From Sipunculus nudus (Eukaryota; Annelida; Sipuncula; Golfingiida; Sipunculidae), in contig CM049309.1 in the NCBI GenBank assembly GCA_026874595.1, positions 94,324,723 to 94,388,722 on the forward strand: a DNA stretch of 64,000 nucleotides. Direction: 5' to 3'. Below are positions 22,371 to 33,244 of the stretch, one piece after another. Below the pieces are notes generated by a model. That model ran no database searches, was not told the origin of the DNA, and saw only the letters and a program-made list of their open reading frames with translations. Position 1 is the stretch's first letter. Each line of letters starts with the position of its first letter. The translations under genes and the position numbers were made by a program.

Positions 22371-22797
22371 CTGGAGTGACAAATTAAATGATTTCATTAC
22401 TCCATAGCTGATGATTTCTTCATTAATGTACATGATAACGTGATTTCGGAGAGCACATCATCAAGCCAACCTTATAAAGCTCTGTAAAATAGTTGATATA
22501 CCTGTTCTTTTTTGTGGGGATATTCACAAATTTAACATATTCTCTACCGTTTTATACCTTCAACCACCATTTGTTTAATTTATGCCGTTTACATAATTTT
22601 AGGCTTATTTACTGGTTTTAAACTGTTTTTAGAATGGTCCTAAACACTCACGAGACCCTGTCCGGGCAAAGTCCTGGATACGTCCCTGTATGTCCTTATA
22701 TCTGTTCTGAATAGTAAAATAGGTTTATATAACCAAAACTGATATTTTTATTCTTTAGATACCGATGGACGATGTGAAAAGCTGACATTGTACTCAC
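22371..22797 (-). other. intron 2 of the ankyrin gene (427 bp)
   Basis: The donor GTGAGTA is at 22797-22791 and the acceptor 'cactccag' ends at 22371. AT-rich, with no other feature seen. Confidence 0.85.
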
Positions 22798-22896
22798 TCT
22801 GTCGCGTTCTTCCAGAGCCGTCTCCCCTCGCTCCTTTACGAGTTTTTGGACATTTGCCAGATCGCTTCGGATGATCGCATCGAGCAGAGGGAAGTT
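22798..22896 (-). CDS. ankyrin-repeat protein, coding exon 2
   Basis: A 99-bp exon in phase 0 at both ends, encoding residues 33-65. It starts 'NFPLLDAIIRSDLANVQKLV' and ends 'EERDR', an N-terminal capping or first ankyrin-like helix pair. The acceptor is 'ttttttttcag' (22907-22897) and the donor is AGA|GTGAGT. It is too short to stand out alone. The matching phase and the ankyrin pattern across both junctions make it convincing. Confidence 0.88.
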
Positions 22897-24297
22897 CTGA
22901 AAAAAAAGGGTGAACCCAGGTCTACGGATTTATGTTAAGATGAGACTGTTTGCAAGGGAGTCATAAACATATACATCATGGTTTCAGCCCTAATACAGAT
23001 TGTACTTGTAGCTGTGTATCACAGGCACTTGACATAATGCATTAACCGGATGGGCGATATTATAAGCATTAATGGACCGTCTCCGGCACCGACCGGTATA
23101 GCATTTCGTTATATGTTATTGTGATGTTTGTTACTGTGATAGTATGCCATCGGGCAGGTACATGCATATATGAAGAGAGTGATAATTATAGTCTTACATT
23201 TTAAGCAGAGGGAATCGTTTATCTGAGTGCAAATGTTAAACTTTGTCAAAAGGCTATACATGAGTCATTTCATATAAATCAGATATGTGACAATGGTGGT
23301 GTTTATTACGTAAGTGACAGTTATATGCTATTTAAAAGTGACCCAGAAGCAAAGAACAGTTGACAAACATTTTCTCAGACAACCAAAGAATCAAATTATT
23401 TTTACGGCTCAGTCAACGACGAAAAGAGTCCCGGGTGTGATTGTTTGCTGACTGGATGATCACGCTAGTTATACGGGCATTACAGGAAAGGCAAATTTTA
23501 TTGCACATGAACTTTGGTAAAATACTGATCAATGATGGCCTGTGTTGAGAAAGCTCTTCATGCATTCAAGTTATCTGGGTGTAATCAATAAAATATTTTT
23601 TTTTCTTTTTTTTTTAATTAATTCAACAAATATTACATATCACCACATATAACAAAACAACACTTATCCAAGAACATTATGTACCTGTACAATTAAATAT
23701 GAACAAACACATTCAAGAAGAGGCAAGAAATATCGGTGAATGGTACCCAGACTGAAGTATAGAATTCCCAAACCTATACACATACACATATGCATGCATA
23801 TATATATACATATATTTACATATATTTTTGTACACAAACACACGCACATACACATGTACACAAACATGTACATATATGCGTTTTATCCAGTCAAGTCTAG
23901 TTGCAAACCATTCCACTTTTTGTCATGCGCGTCTTTCTTTCCTCTGATGATTGTTTTATTTTCTTCAATAAAGTATATTTGTTTATCATAACATTTAAGT
24001 GAATGAAATATTGGCAAACTGTTTTAACATCTACACATCCATATATATTTTTTAACAATAGTATAACCATATCTGTGAGTGCATTCCAGTAACGTTAAAC
24101 GGCACTGTTGACATGGTAAGGTTACAACAATTCTCTATAGTCTTTCATATAAAAAATTTAAGCAGCTGAACTGTAGTTCTATTAAAGCAATTGTGAAATT
24201 ATTACATTTTGCAGTGGTGTCAATTTATCTTCCAGGGTGGAGGGGGGGGGAGGGATTACTCTCAGACCAACACATGCACACACACAAACACACACAC

Positions 24298-24330
<33 letters not shown>

Positions 24331-25382
24331 CCCCTTTTAAGATTCTGTATGACACCTTTCAAATATATATATTTAATTACATTTCAAATTTATTACAATA
24401 GAGTATTAGGTTTTAGAAAATAAGGTAAGGTTCCAGTATATGTTAATTCTAAACCAGGTTTAGATAAAATATTTCATAGAAAACTCATTAATGGAATCAA
24501 AGTCTATATACATTTATTTATCAATATATTTTCATTGACATCCCCCCTTGCCAAAAGTAGCGGGGGATATATGCCCCCCCCCCCCCCCCATATAGACGCC
24601 CCTGCATTTTTGGATTCCTTCAAATTGTTTATCTGACCAACATTTTAAAAAGAAAATCGTTAAATTTGTTTATTTCAATTTGGCAAACTTCGATTAAATT
24701 CTTACAGAGATAATAATAAAGAAATAATTTCTGAAATTTCGGGAATACAGGAAAGTGGTCATACAACCGTACACCAGTACCCAGTGCATGCTATTACAAT
24801 CGTCTCATTCGGCCAATTATATCAAATGGCGAACACAAGCCATTGTGAATATTATAATAGCAGCGTATGACTTGTTTCTGGTTACTCAATTGTCTACAAA
24901 GCAAAGTCGCTGGAATTGCAATCTGCCACGTGACAAGGTGGCACAGTCATTACAAGGGGTGTTCCAGCAGTATAATAAAAGCGGCATAGAAATAAACACG
25001 TGAAAGGGCCAGATATGTCTGTTTGAGGACTACTGGTGCAGTGACTATCCTGTCCTTGATAAATAAGCCCAGTCCACCTTTGTTGGTTGCAACACCTGTG
25101 ATATCTCAAGCCTGATAAAACGAGCCTACTCCCGCAGCTGGGAGTTGTTAGAACCGGGAATAATGAACACTTCTCTGTATAGGTACATTACTCAGGTGGG
25201 AGAACTTGCCGGGATATGTCAACCAACGATATGCGAGGCAACAAGAGAGTTTCCAGTTTCAAATCAAAAGCACTGAATTCACTATTAATTCACTGAAATA
25301 TTTTTCGACGAAAAAAAAAAAAAAATGAGCGAGATAAAAAAAGGAGTGTATGATTCATTAATCGCCCGAAGTAACTGCCAAC
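22897..25382 (-). other. intron 1 of the ankyrin gene, 3' half
   Basis: The intron spans 22897-27818. This half is AT-rich, with a (TA)n run at about 24306-24331, a (CA)n patch at about 24276-24299 and a poly(C) run at about 24574-24589. A short 'acatatgcatgcatatatat' tract lies near 23785. No gene seen. Confidence 0.6.
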
Positions 25383-25730
25383 GTACTCTGACTTTCAGAG
25401 TTTTAGGGCATCGTACTCTGACTTTCAGAGCTTTAGGCCTTCGTTCTGTCTTTCAGAGTTGTAGGGCGTCGTACTCTGACTTTCAGAGTTTTGGGGCACC
25501 GTACTCTGATTTTCATAGGTAAAGGGCTTCGTACTCTGCTCCCAGAGTGTTAGGGCCTCTTACTCTGGCTTTCAGAGCTTAAGGGCCTCATTCGATTGTT
25601 TTCAAAGTTTTAGTGCCTCATTCGCTGGTTTTCACAGTTTTAGGGCACCATTCTCTAGTTTTCAAAGTTCTAGGGCCTCATGCACTGGTTTTTTAGAGTT
25701 TTGGGGCTTTATATTCCGACTTTCAGCGTG
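25383..25730. repeat. 30-bp minisatellite, ~11-12 units
   Basis: The unit reads 'gtactctgactttcagag' then 'ttttagggc(a/c)tc'. Left units are well conserved; right units from about 25590 drift to 'attcg(c/a)tggttttca(a/c)ag' starts. It lies in ankyrin gene intron 1. There are no unique spacers, so it is not CRISPR-like. Confidence 0.9.
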
Positions 25731-27270
25731 AATGATATATCACAACTAATCCATAAACATTAGTTGTGCACTCAATATTAACAGTTGTCAAATTATTGCT
25801 ACAATTTCCAGTAGTTGTTTAGATAAAAACGTGTGTTTTTTAGCCATATATTTGTTGTAAAAACAAGACAATTTACGTGTTTACCGGGTATGGCCTGATA
25901 GCGCCAACACATGAAGTAATGCGTATTACAGATGAGAAACAGACTACTTCACTTTTCTAAGTGCTTCATACTCCTAACCTACAAAGCTCTCAAAATACAA
26001 GAACAGGTGTTATATATAAGTATATACCTGTACGTCAGGGCTATAAATACCAACTTGACCGAGGACGTAAAGTGTAGTAAAAGCTGAGTTCGTGACGTTC
26101 ATTCCCCTCACCTTTAACCGTTAGAATATACGGTTAAAAACCAGTAGCAGCACACATCGCTACCTACTTATTTACACCCCAACACCATGAGAGGCGTATC
26201 GACTGTGGGACACGTGACCAGGTTGATCGTGCTAATTGATAGGGCTCTTGACACTTCTGGATAACCAAAGATTGCAGACAGTTCAAACTCCCATGCAAGG
26301 CGTGAACTCAGAGGCTGGTATACTTACATTCTATATCCCCGACATTATAAGCTGAAGATATGGTTTTATCCCCCTGCTTTACATTGTACCTCACGGGCAT
26401 ATAACCCGTTCTTTTGTTCGGACAGATCCGTGCTATTCCGGTTAGGAACGGTTTTTCCACGGGCCGTGTTCACCTGCTTGATATTCGGCGTAGTTTCTGA
26501 TAGGTGGCGCTGCGATAGACTCCTCTGATAATTAAAAAAAAGTGCCACATGCCCCAGGATTTATGAGGATATATAAAAAATGACATCTTGAGGCACAAAA
26601 CCGCAGTGTCCAAAACCTACCAAGACCTAATGCCGACATTCCAAGATGTGTTGCTGTGATGCAGTTGCGTGACAACGATATAGTACCACCGTCAAATAAA
26701 ATATGTTCATAAACATTTAAAGTATAAAATATGAAGCCGTTGTATCACAATATAACTTATATACATAAACATATCTGCAATAAACTGTACAAGCGTGCAG
26801 TATAATCGGCATGATCAGAGAACTTAAATGTACACCATGTCTAAAAACCACACAGGAACAGAAACGGTAAAACCAGGACATGGAGGGTGCTTTATCCTTT
26901 TAGCTTGGCTGACAGCAGCGGGCCGTCATAGAGCGGGGTACCAGTCTTATATTGACAAGAATTACTAAACTCCTATTCAGGAATTGTAGGCAAAAAATCA
27001 TATCCCTCCAATGCAATAGGTATTGTACATACAGCAAGGTGCAGGTGTACATGTTGTGACGAGAGTAGAATTAACGGATAAAATATGGCAGATTTTTATT
27101 GTATCAAAACAGAAAAACAGTTTTATGTGTTGTGATAGGAATATGTATACGAAATAAAACATGTAATAGGCATGCGTTTGTGCAGCATAAACAAAATGTT
27201 TTTTTTTTTAAGAGAAGAGACTATTCACCATCGTCCCAAGATACTTTACTGGAAGAGGTTTGTTTTGTGT
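25731..27270 (-). other. ankyrin gene intron 1, middle part
   Basis: Unique-looking AT-rich sequence with no supportable gene. Short frames such as 26366-26548 have no domain or splice support. Confidence 0.45.
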
Positions 27271-27274
27271 CGAA

Positions 27275-27801
27275 ACGAACAGGTTGGAGGATACCTCCAA
27301 GCATACGTCTTACGAACATGTTGAAGGATACATTCACGCATACATCATACGAACAGGTGAAAGGGTGCCTCCATGCATACGTCTTACAAACAGGTGGAAA
27401 GATGCCTCCACGCATACTTCATACGAACAGGTGGAAGGATGCCTCCATGCATACGTCATACGAACAAGTGCAAGGATGCCTCCCTACATACGTCATACGA
27501 ACAGGTGGAAAGATGCCTCCACGCATACGTCATACGAACAGGTGGAAGGATGCCTCCACGCATACATCATACGAACAGGTGGAACGATGCCTCCACGAAT
27601 TTGTTATACAAACAGTTGGAAGGATATCTATACGCATACGGCATACGAACAGGTGGAAAGATGCCTCCACGCATACGCCATACAAACAAGTGGAAGGATA
27701 CCTCCACGCATACTTCATAAGAACAGGTGGAAGGATGCCTTCACGCATACGTCTTACGAACAGGTGGAAGGATGCCTCCACGCATACGTCATAGGAACAG
27801 C
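27275..27801. repeat. 37-bp minisatellite, ~14 units
   Basis: The unit contains 'acgaacaggtggaaggatgc' followed by 'ctccacgcatacgtcat'. The period of 37 is not a multiple of three, so a plus-strand frame cycles through all three phases and repeats every 37 residues. Frames of 115-231 codons arise only because the unit lacks stops. The array ends 16 bases from the donor of ankyrin exon 1, at the very start of intron 1 in the transcript. Confidence 0.92.
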
Positions 27802-27818
27802 TACAACAGTATTCTTAC

Positions 27819-27914
27819 CTCATTCTTGGGAGGCGGGAACTCCGTTAACGTGTTCTCCCGCTCCAAGTACGTCATCCCGGGATCTTTCACTTCCTTCATT
27901 CTCATTACTTCCAT
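27819..27914 (-). CDS. ankyrin-repeat protein, coding exon 1 (start)
   Basis: Encodes residues 1-32, beginning 'MEVMRMKEVKDPG' and ending 'EFPPPKNE'. ATG at 27914-27912 is the first in-frame ATG after an in-frame TGA six bases upstream. Its context, ACG-ATG-G, has A at -3 and G at +4. The donor is GAG|GTAAGA at 27819/27818, phase 0. A probable acceptor 'tgtctttag' ends at 27954, so 27915-27953 would be 5' UTR. That UTR contains a 12-codon upstream frame whose ATG is at the exon edge and whose TGA lies just before the main ATG. The 37-bp minisatellite abuts the donor side. Confidence 0.82.
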
Positions 27915-27953
27915 CGTTCATTCCATGCCAGAGAAACTGATGCGGTCGCACAT
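27915..27953 (-). promoter_or_regulatory. 5' UTR segment with a 12-codon upstream open frame
   Basis: If the acceptor at 27955-27954 is used, the exon starts directly with ATG (27953-27951). This opens an 11-residue frame that terminates at TGA six bases before the main ATG. Such a frame could lower translation of the ankyrin protein. Its use depends on the unproven upstream exon. Confidence 0.4.
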
Positions 27954-27959
27954 CTAAAG

Positions 27960-28182
27960 ACACATTAATGCTTTACATATTTTCTATATGACCGTGCATG
28001 GCATGTGTCTTCTCCTTTAATAAAAACACAACTTGCATTAATATTTTACCCAAGTCGGAGTGATACGATGACATTCATAGCAATAAGTTTATCCATTCAG
28101 GGATACATCTTAATTATACAATTAAATTATATCAATGGACGAATATGATTCTATCATATACGTTTTCTCTGGTTTCCTGCAT

Positions 28183-28245
<63 letters not shown>

Positions 28246-30825
28246 CTATGGGGACCCGTTGTGTCCCGTTGCAGAGGAAGGGTATATTGCCGCCTAGTGT
28301 GTCCCCAAACCCGTAAGGTAGCGAACTCCCCAGACCCGTAAGTTAGCGACATCCGGTGCTCGATATGGAACCAATTATTTATGTCTTTGTGGTATTGAGC
28401 CAAAGTGAAAGTCAGCAATGGCGGGGTGGAAAGCGTTGTGATGTTGTGCGACAGACCTGTGATGAGATGTCGCCTCGAATTCAATTTTGTGCAAGTGGAA
28501 GTGCCAAACTGGTGTGCATTCTGTAAGTAAGGGCATCTGACTGGCGCTGATAGCAAAATTGGCCCACTGTAATGGCCCGTCTCTGTGGAATTTCTGGGAC
28601 AAAGAAACAAAGAGAGAGGACAATTATAGAAATAGATAGAAGAAGACTCGCCATTCATATTGTATGAAATGTCTGTTTTTAGTAGTTAAACTTTTTCCCT
28701 TAGAATGCTATCATTTCGGAACGGAATTATGTAAGAAAAACTGTTATTCTTTCAAAACTAAAATATATATGATACATTCGACGTATGTATTTAATAAAAC
28801 ATAACTCTATAGAGTAGGCATGTAAAAACACTCTTCCTATGTAAGGTAGGAAATAGCTCATGTTACGGCTCGCCATGTACACTGCCGCCTTAAAAATGTG
28901 TGTTGACAGTCGTGTTCACACAGGATCCCTTACATTGTTGGTGATAATGGTTCTAATGATTATACCCAAAGAGCATAATGAAATGAAAACGCTTCAGTTA
29001 GCTATAATTTTATACTGAAGTATCAGGGCTGCTAATGCATGCTTGCAGGGAGTGATCGACCGAGAACCTTAGAGTCTGACTGGACAATATGTGCCTGGTG
29101 CCGGTCTGTAACCTCCGATAAATGATCATCCGATTTAACTGACATACACACGGAACCAACATGACAGCTGACACAGCCGCTAGTTTTCCGAGCTAGTTTC
29201 CCATTTTACCTTTTTGTCAGCCGTCAGTTTTCCAATGATGCCTTCTTCCTAAGGTGAAACTTTGTTACAATGTAAAATCAATATATTTGAACCTTTAGCG
29301 GGACATGGAAAGGGGTTATTTCTGAATTTAATTCCAAACAGCTTCCAAACGACCAAATGTGTCATCGTTAAGACATCTAACCAATTTTCAAATTAAACAC
29401 TACACAAACTATGAAAAAAAATTTAATTATTGTAAAGTTGCTTGAATTTGAGTCAGGCAGTACTGCGACGTATGATAACAAAGCGGTAGGTTTTATTGTG
29501 CAGGTGCAAGTTTATCGGAAAAAGTAATACACCCAGGATTTAATCTTAGGAGGCAAATATAATAGCTAGATGTTGCCTGGCATTCTCATTGTGTCACACA
29601 AATTTCATTCAGCTCTCACATAGTGGCTCAGATGTACAGACTGGCCGCTTTGACAGAAATAAAAAAGGAAACAGGAATATCAGTTAATCTTCACATAATA
29701 TGCCGCCGCTATGCATGTAAGCCGAGTCAGTAATTTAGGGACGACAAAGGAAGTATAAATAAATGTGACCGATCTATATTTATAATGACTGGGACCGTAA
29801 AGGCTCAGTCAGGACCATGCTATGCCCAACTTTTCAAGATGGCTGCCTGTATGTCGGTAATATTGGTTTTCAAAACGCACATCTTCTGACAGACACCAAA
29901 ATTAAAAATATTCATGGCAACCGTTCGAATGGTTCCTGATATAACTAACGCGACAGAGTTTCTAAGGTAGCTACATGTCGGCCGTATTGGATTTCTGGCA
30001 GGTCTAACATTTGGCAGCGTGAATTCTCTCACATGGACCAAGCCGATCATACACATGGTTCTTGAGATGACGCGCTACAGGATTCCAAGAGGGTGTGACG
30101 GATGGACGGAAGGCGGGGCATGTATAAAATATCCTTTATCTGAGCAACATAGCCCGGTTTAAATATGGCTACTGACCTTATCAACTCTTCAACGACAGGA
30201 AGTAATCCCATGGCAACAGTGGCACCGAAACTAGGTCATTTTAGGGAGTGATAAAAATAGTAAATATGCATTCATGAAAAGGTGAAGAATATAGAATTCA
30301 AAGACCTTGGATACAGGGTAATATCTTGTAACATAATTCACAGATACAAAGACCATCTAGACAGGGTCACGAGGCTGCCATTAAAGACGTGTAGATGTCA
30401 TCAACAGTTAATACAGAACAACATCACTATGACACCTCAACTAAATATTGACGTAATTAACTGAATTTATCAAGCATAGACGTATTAACTTACAGCATAC
30501 AAATCCAATATCACAGTCCACTTAAGTCGCTCATACACATTACGTTTTGACGTCACGGTGTAAATATCAACAATGAACGCCTCAAACGTAAACGGATTTA
30601 AACGACCATGAGAACGCCCATACAGGGCATTAACACCAACTTCATTAAATCTCCATGAAAGATTATCTAATCGCCCATAACGGTATACTATATCTCATTA
30701 AGCAACATTTCTGCGTGGTTAATGCGTACATACTTCAGTATAAAGGATTTTCTGTAAGCCCCTGCATTGCATATGTGGGAATAAAGCAGACAATGACTGA
30801 GCCGGCTGATTTTTCGTCTTGCAGA
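27960..30825. other. no supportable gene; possible 5' intron of the ankyrin gene
   Basis: Contains a (TA)n run at 28182-28241. The minus-strand 178-codon frame across that run is a microsatellite artefact. The rest is AT-rich sequence without recognised domains. Confidence 0.4.
28182..28241. repeat. (TA)n microsatellite
   Basis: About 29 TA dinucleotides without interruption. Confidence 0.95.
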
Positions 30826-32832
30826 GATTAGTGAAGCTTGTATCAGCAGGGGGAGCGGATACTAACAGAGGACGCTGGTACATACAGATGGTGAAGCTTG
30901 TATCAGCAGGGGGAGCGGATACTAACAGAGAACGCTGGTATACATAGCTTGTATCAGCAGGGGGTGCGGATACTAACAGCGAACGCTGGTGCATACTGAT
31001 GGTGAAGCTTGTATCAGCAGGGGGAGCAGATACTAACAGAGGACGCTGGTACATACTGATGGTGAAGCCTGTATCAGCAGGGGGTGCAGATACTAACAGC
31101 GAACGCTGGTACATCCAGATTATGAAGCTTATATCAGCAGGGGGTGCGGATACTAACAGCGAACGCTGGTGCATACTGATGGTGAAGCTTGTATCAGCAG
31201 GGGGAGCAGATACTAACAGAGGACGCTGGTACATACTGAGGGTGAAGCTTGTATCAGCTGGGAGTGCGGATACTAACAGAGGACGCTGTTACATCCAGAT
31301 TATGAAGCTTATATCAGCAGGGGGAGCGGATACTAACAGAGGACGCTGGTACATACAGATGGTGAAGCTCGTATAAGCAGGGGGAGCGGATACTAACAGA
31401 GAACGCTGGTATACATAGCTTGTATCAGCAGGGGGTGCGGATACTAACAGCGAACGCTGGTGCATACTGATGGTGAAGCTTGTATCAGCAGGGAGTGCGG
31501 ATACTAACAGAGGACGCTGTTACATACTGATGGTGAAGCTCGTATCAGCAGGGGGTGCAGATACTAACAGAGAACGCTGGTATACATAGCTTGTATCAGC
31601 AGGGGGTGCGGATACTAACAGCGAACGCTGGTGCATACTGATGGTGAAGCTTGTATCAGCAGGGGGAGCAGATACTAACAGAGGACGCTGTTACATACTG
31701 ATGGTGAAGCCTGTATCAGCAAGGGGTGCAGATACTAACAGAGGACGCTGGTATACATAGCTTGTATCAGCTGGGAGTGCGGATACTAACAGCGAACGCT
31801 GGTGCATACTGATGGTGAAGCTTGTATCAGCAGGGAGTGCGGATACTAACAGAGGACGCTGTTACATACTGATGGTGAAGCTCGTATCAGCAGGGGGTGC
31901 AGATACTAACAGAGAACGCTGGTATACATAGCTTGTATCAGCAGGGGGTGCGGATACTAACAGCGAACGCTGGTGCATACTGATGGTGAAGCTTGTATCA
32001 GCAGGGGGAGCAGATACTAACAGAGGACGCTGTTACATACTGATGGTGAAGCTTGTATCAGCAGGGGGAGCAGATACTAACAGAGAACGCTGGTATACAT
32101 AGCTTGTATCAGCAGGGGGTGCGGATACTAACAGCGAACGCTGGTGCATACTGATGGTGAAGCTCGTATCAGCAGGGGGTGCAGATACTAACAGAGGACG
32201 CTGGTATACATAGCTTGTATCAGCTGGGAGTGCGGATACTAACAGCGAACGCTGGTGCATACTGATGGTGAAGCTTGTATCAGCAGGGAGTGCGGATACT
32301 AACATCGAACGCTGGTACATACAGATGGTGAAGCTTGTATCAGCAGGGAGTGCGGATACTAACATCGAACGCTGGTACATACAGATGGTGAAGCTTGTAT
32401 CAGCAGGGAGTGCGGATACTAACAGAGAACGCTGGTACATACAGATATGAAGCTTGTATCAGCAGGGGGAGCAGATACTAACAGAGGACGCTGGTATACA
32501 TAGCTTGTATCAGCTGGGAGTGCGGATACTAACAGCGAACGCTGGTACATACAGATATGAAGCTTGTATCAGCAGGGAGTGCGGATACTAACAGCGAACG
32601 CTGGTATACATAGCTTGTATCAGCTGGGAGTGCGGATACTAACAGCGAACGCTGGTACATACAGATATGAAGCTTGTATCAGCAGGGAGTGCGGATACTA
32701 ACAGCGAACGCTGGTGCATACTGATGGTGAAGCTTGTATCAGCAGAGGGAGCAGATACTAACAGAGGACGCTGGTACATCCAGATTATGAAGCTTGTATC
32801 AGTAGGGGGAGCGGATACTAACAGAGAACGCT
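30826..32832. repeat. 60-bp minisatellite with 51-bp variants, ~35 units (2.0 kb)
   Basis: The unit contains 'agcttgtatcagcaggggg', 'gcggatactaacagaggac' and 'gctggtacatactgatggtg'. A variant unit is 9 bp shorter ('ggtatacatagcttg'). From 31411 to 32095 a 51+60+60 higher-order block of 171 bp repeats exactly four times (steps 31411, 31582, 31753, 31924, 32095), followed by a 111-bp step. Both 60 and 51 are multiples of three, so stop-free frames with a 20-residue period exist on both strands. They are not taken as genes. Confidence 0.95.
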
Positions 32833-33240
32833 CTCGGGAGAAACGTCAATATCGTATATCACCATGGGGTCGGTGATCAAACAGAGATAAAATCACTAGT
32901 AGATGTAATAAAAAATATTAATGTTGATTAATTATATGATAAGATAAAATTTAAATAAACAGATGTTGTGCTATATGTAGAAGAATATTAATGCTATTAA
33001 TTATATGATAAGAAAATATAATTTAAATAAACAGCTGCGCTAGTCCAGCTGTTGTTATGCCACAGCATGTGGGAGAGGTACCTCTGTCTTTATGAACATA
33101 TTATGTATTGCCTTTTTTTTATTTAATATGTACTGACAGACTCTCACAATCTTTGTTACAACGTTTCAGTGTGATATAAATATTGGTAATATAATACTTG
33201 TTTTGGCATGTTGATTCAGGTTATGACAATTTTATTTAGT
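32833..33240. other. spacer between two minisatellites
   Basis: AT-rich. It holds a short direct repeat ('ttaattatatgataaga' at about 32929 and 32997, then 'aatttaaataaacag'). Nothing else is seen. Confidence 0.5.
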
Positions 33241-33244
33241 CATA

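Noticed and set aside
22371-22433. Start of the ankyrin protein at 22433 ('MYINEEIISYG')
   Set aside because: A good acceptor at 22371 and an in-phase upstream exon show these 21 codons are intronic.
25383-25730. Regularly spaced repeats as a CRISPR-like array
   Set aside because: Units are contiguous with no unique spacers, in eukaryotic DNA.
27099-27957. Overlapping plus-strand frames up to 231 codons
   Set aside because: They are 37-bp minisatellite translations, antisense to the ankyrin exon 1 region.
28122-28658. Minus-strand 178-codon frame
   Set aside because: It runs through a (TA)n microsatellite giving an Ile-Tyr tract and has no recognised domain.
31411-32095. 171-bp period resembling alpha satellite length
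   Set aside because: It is simply 51+60+60 of the local unit. There is no sequence resemblance to centromeric satellites.
30719-32450. Frames with a 20-residue period ('VSAPPADTSFTI' / 'VSAGGADTN')
   Set aside because: By-product of 60-bp and 51-bp units. Both strands are open and there is no gene context.
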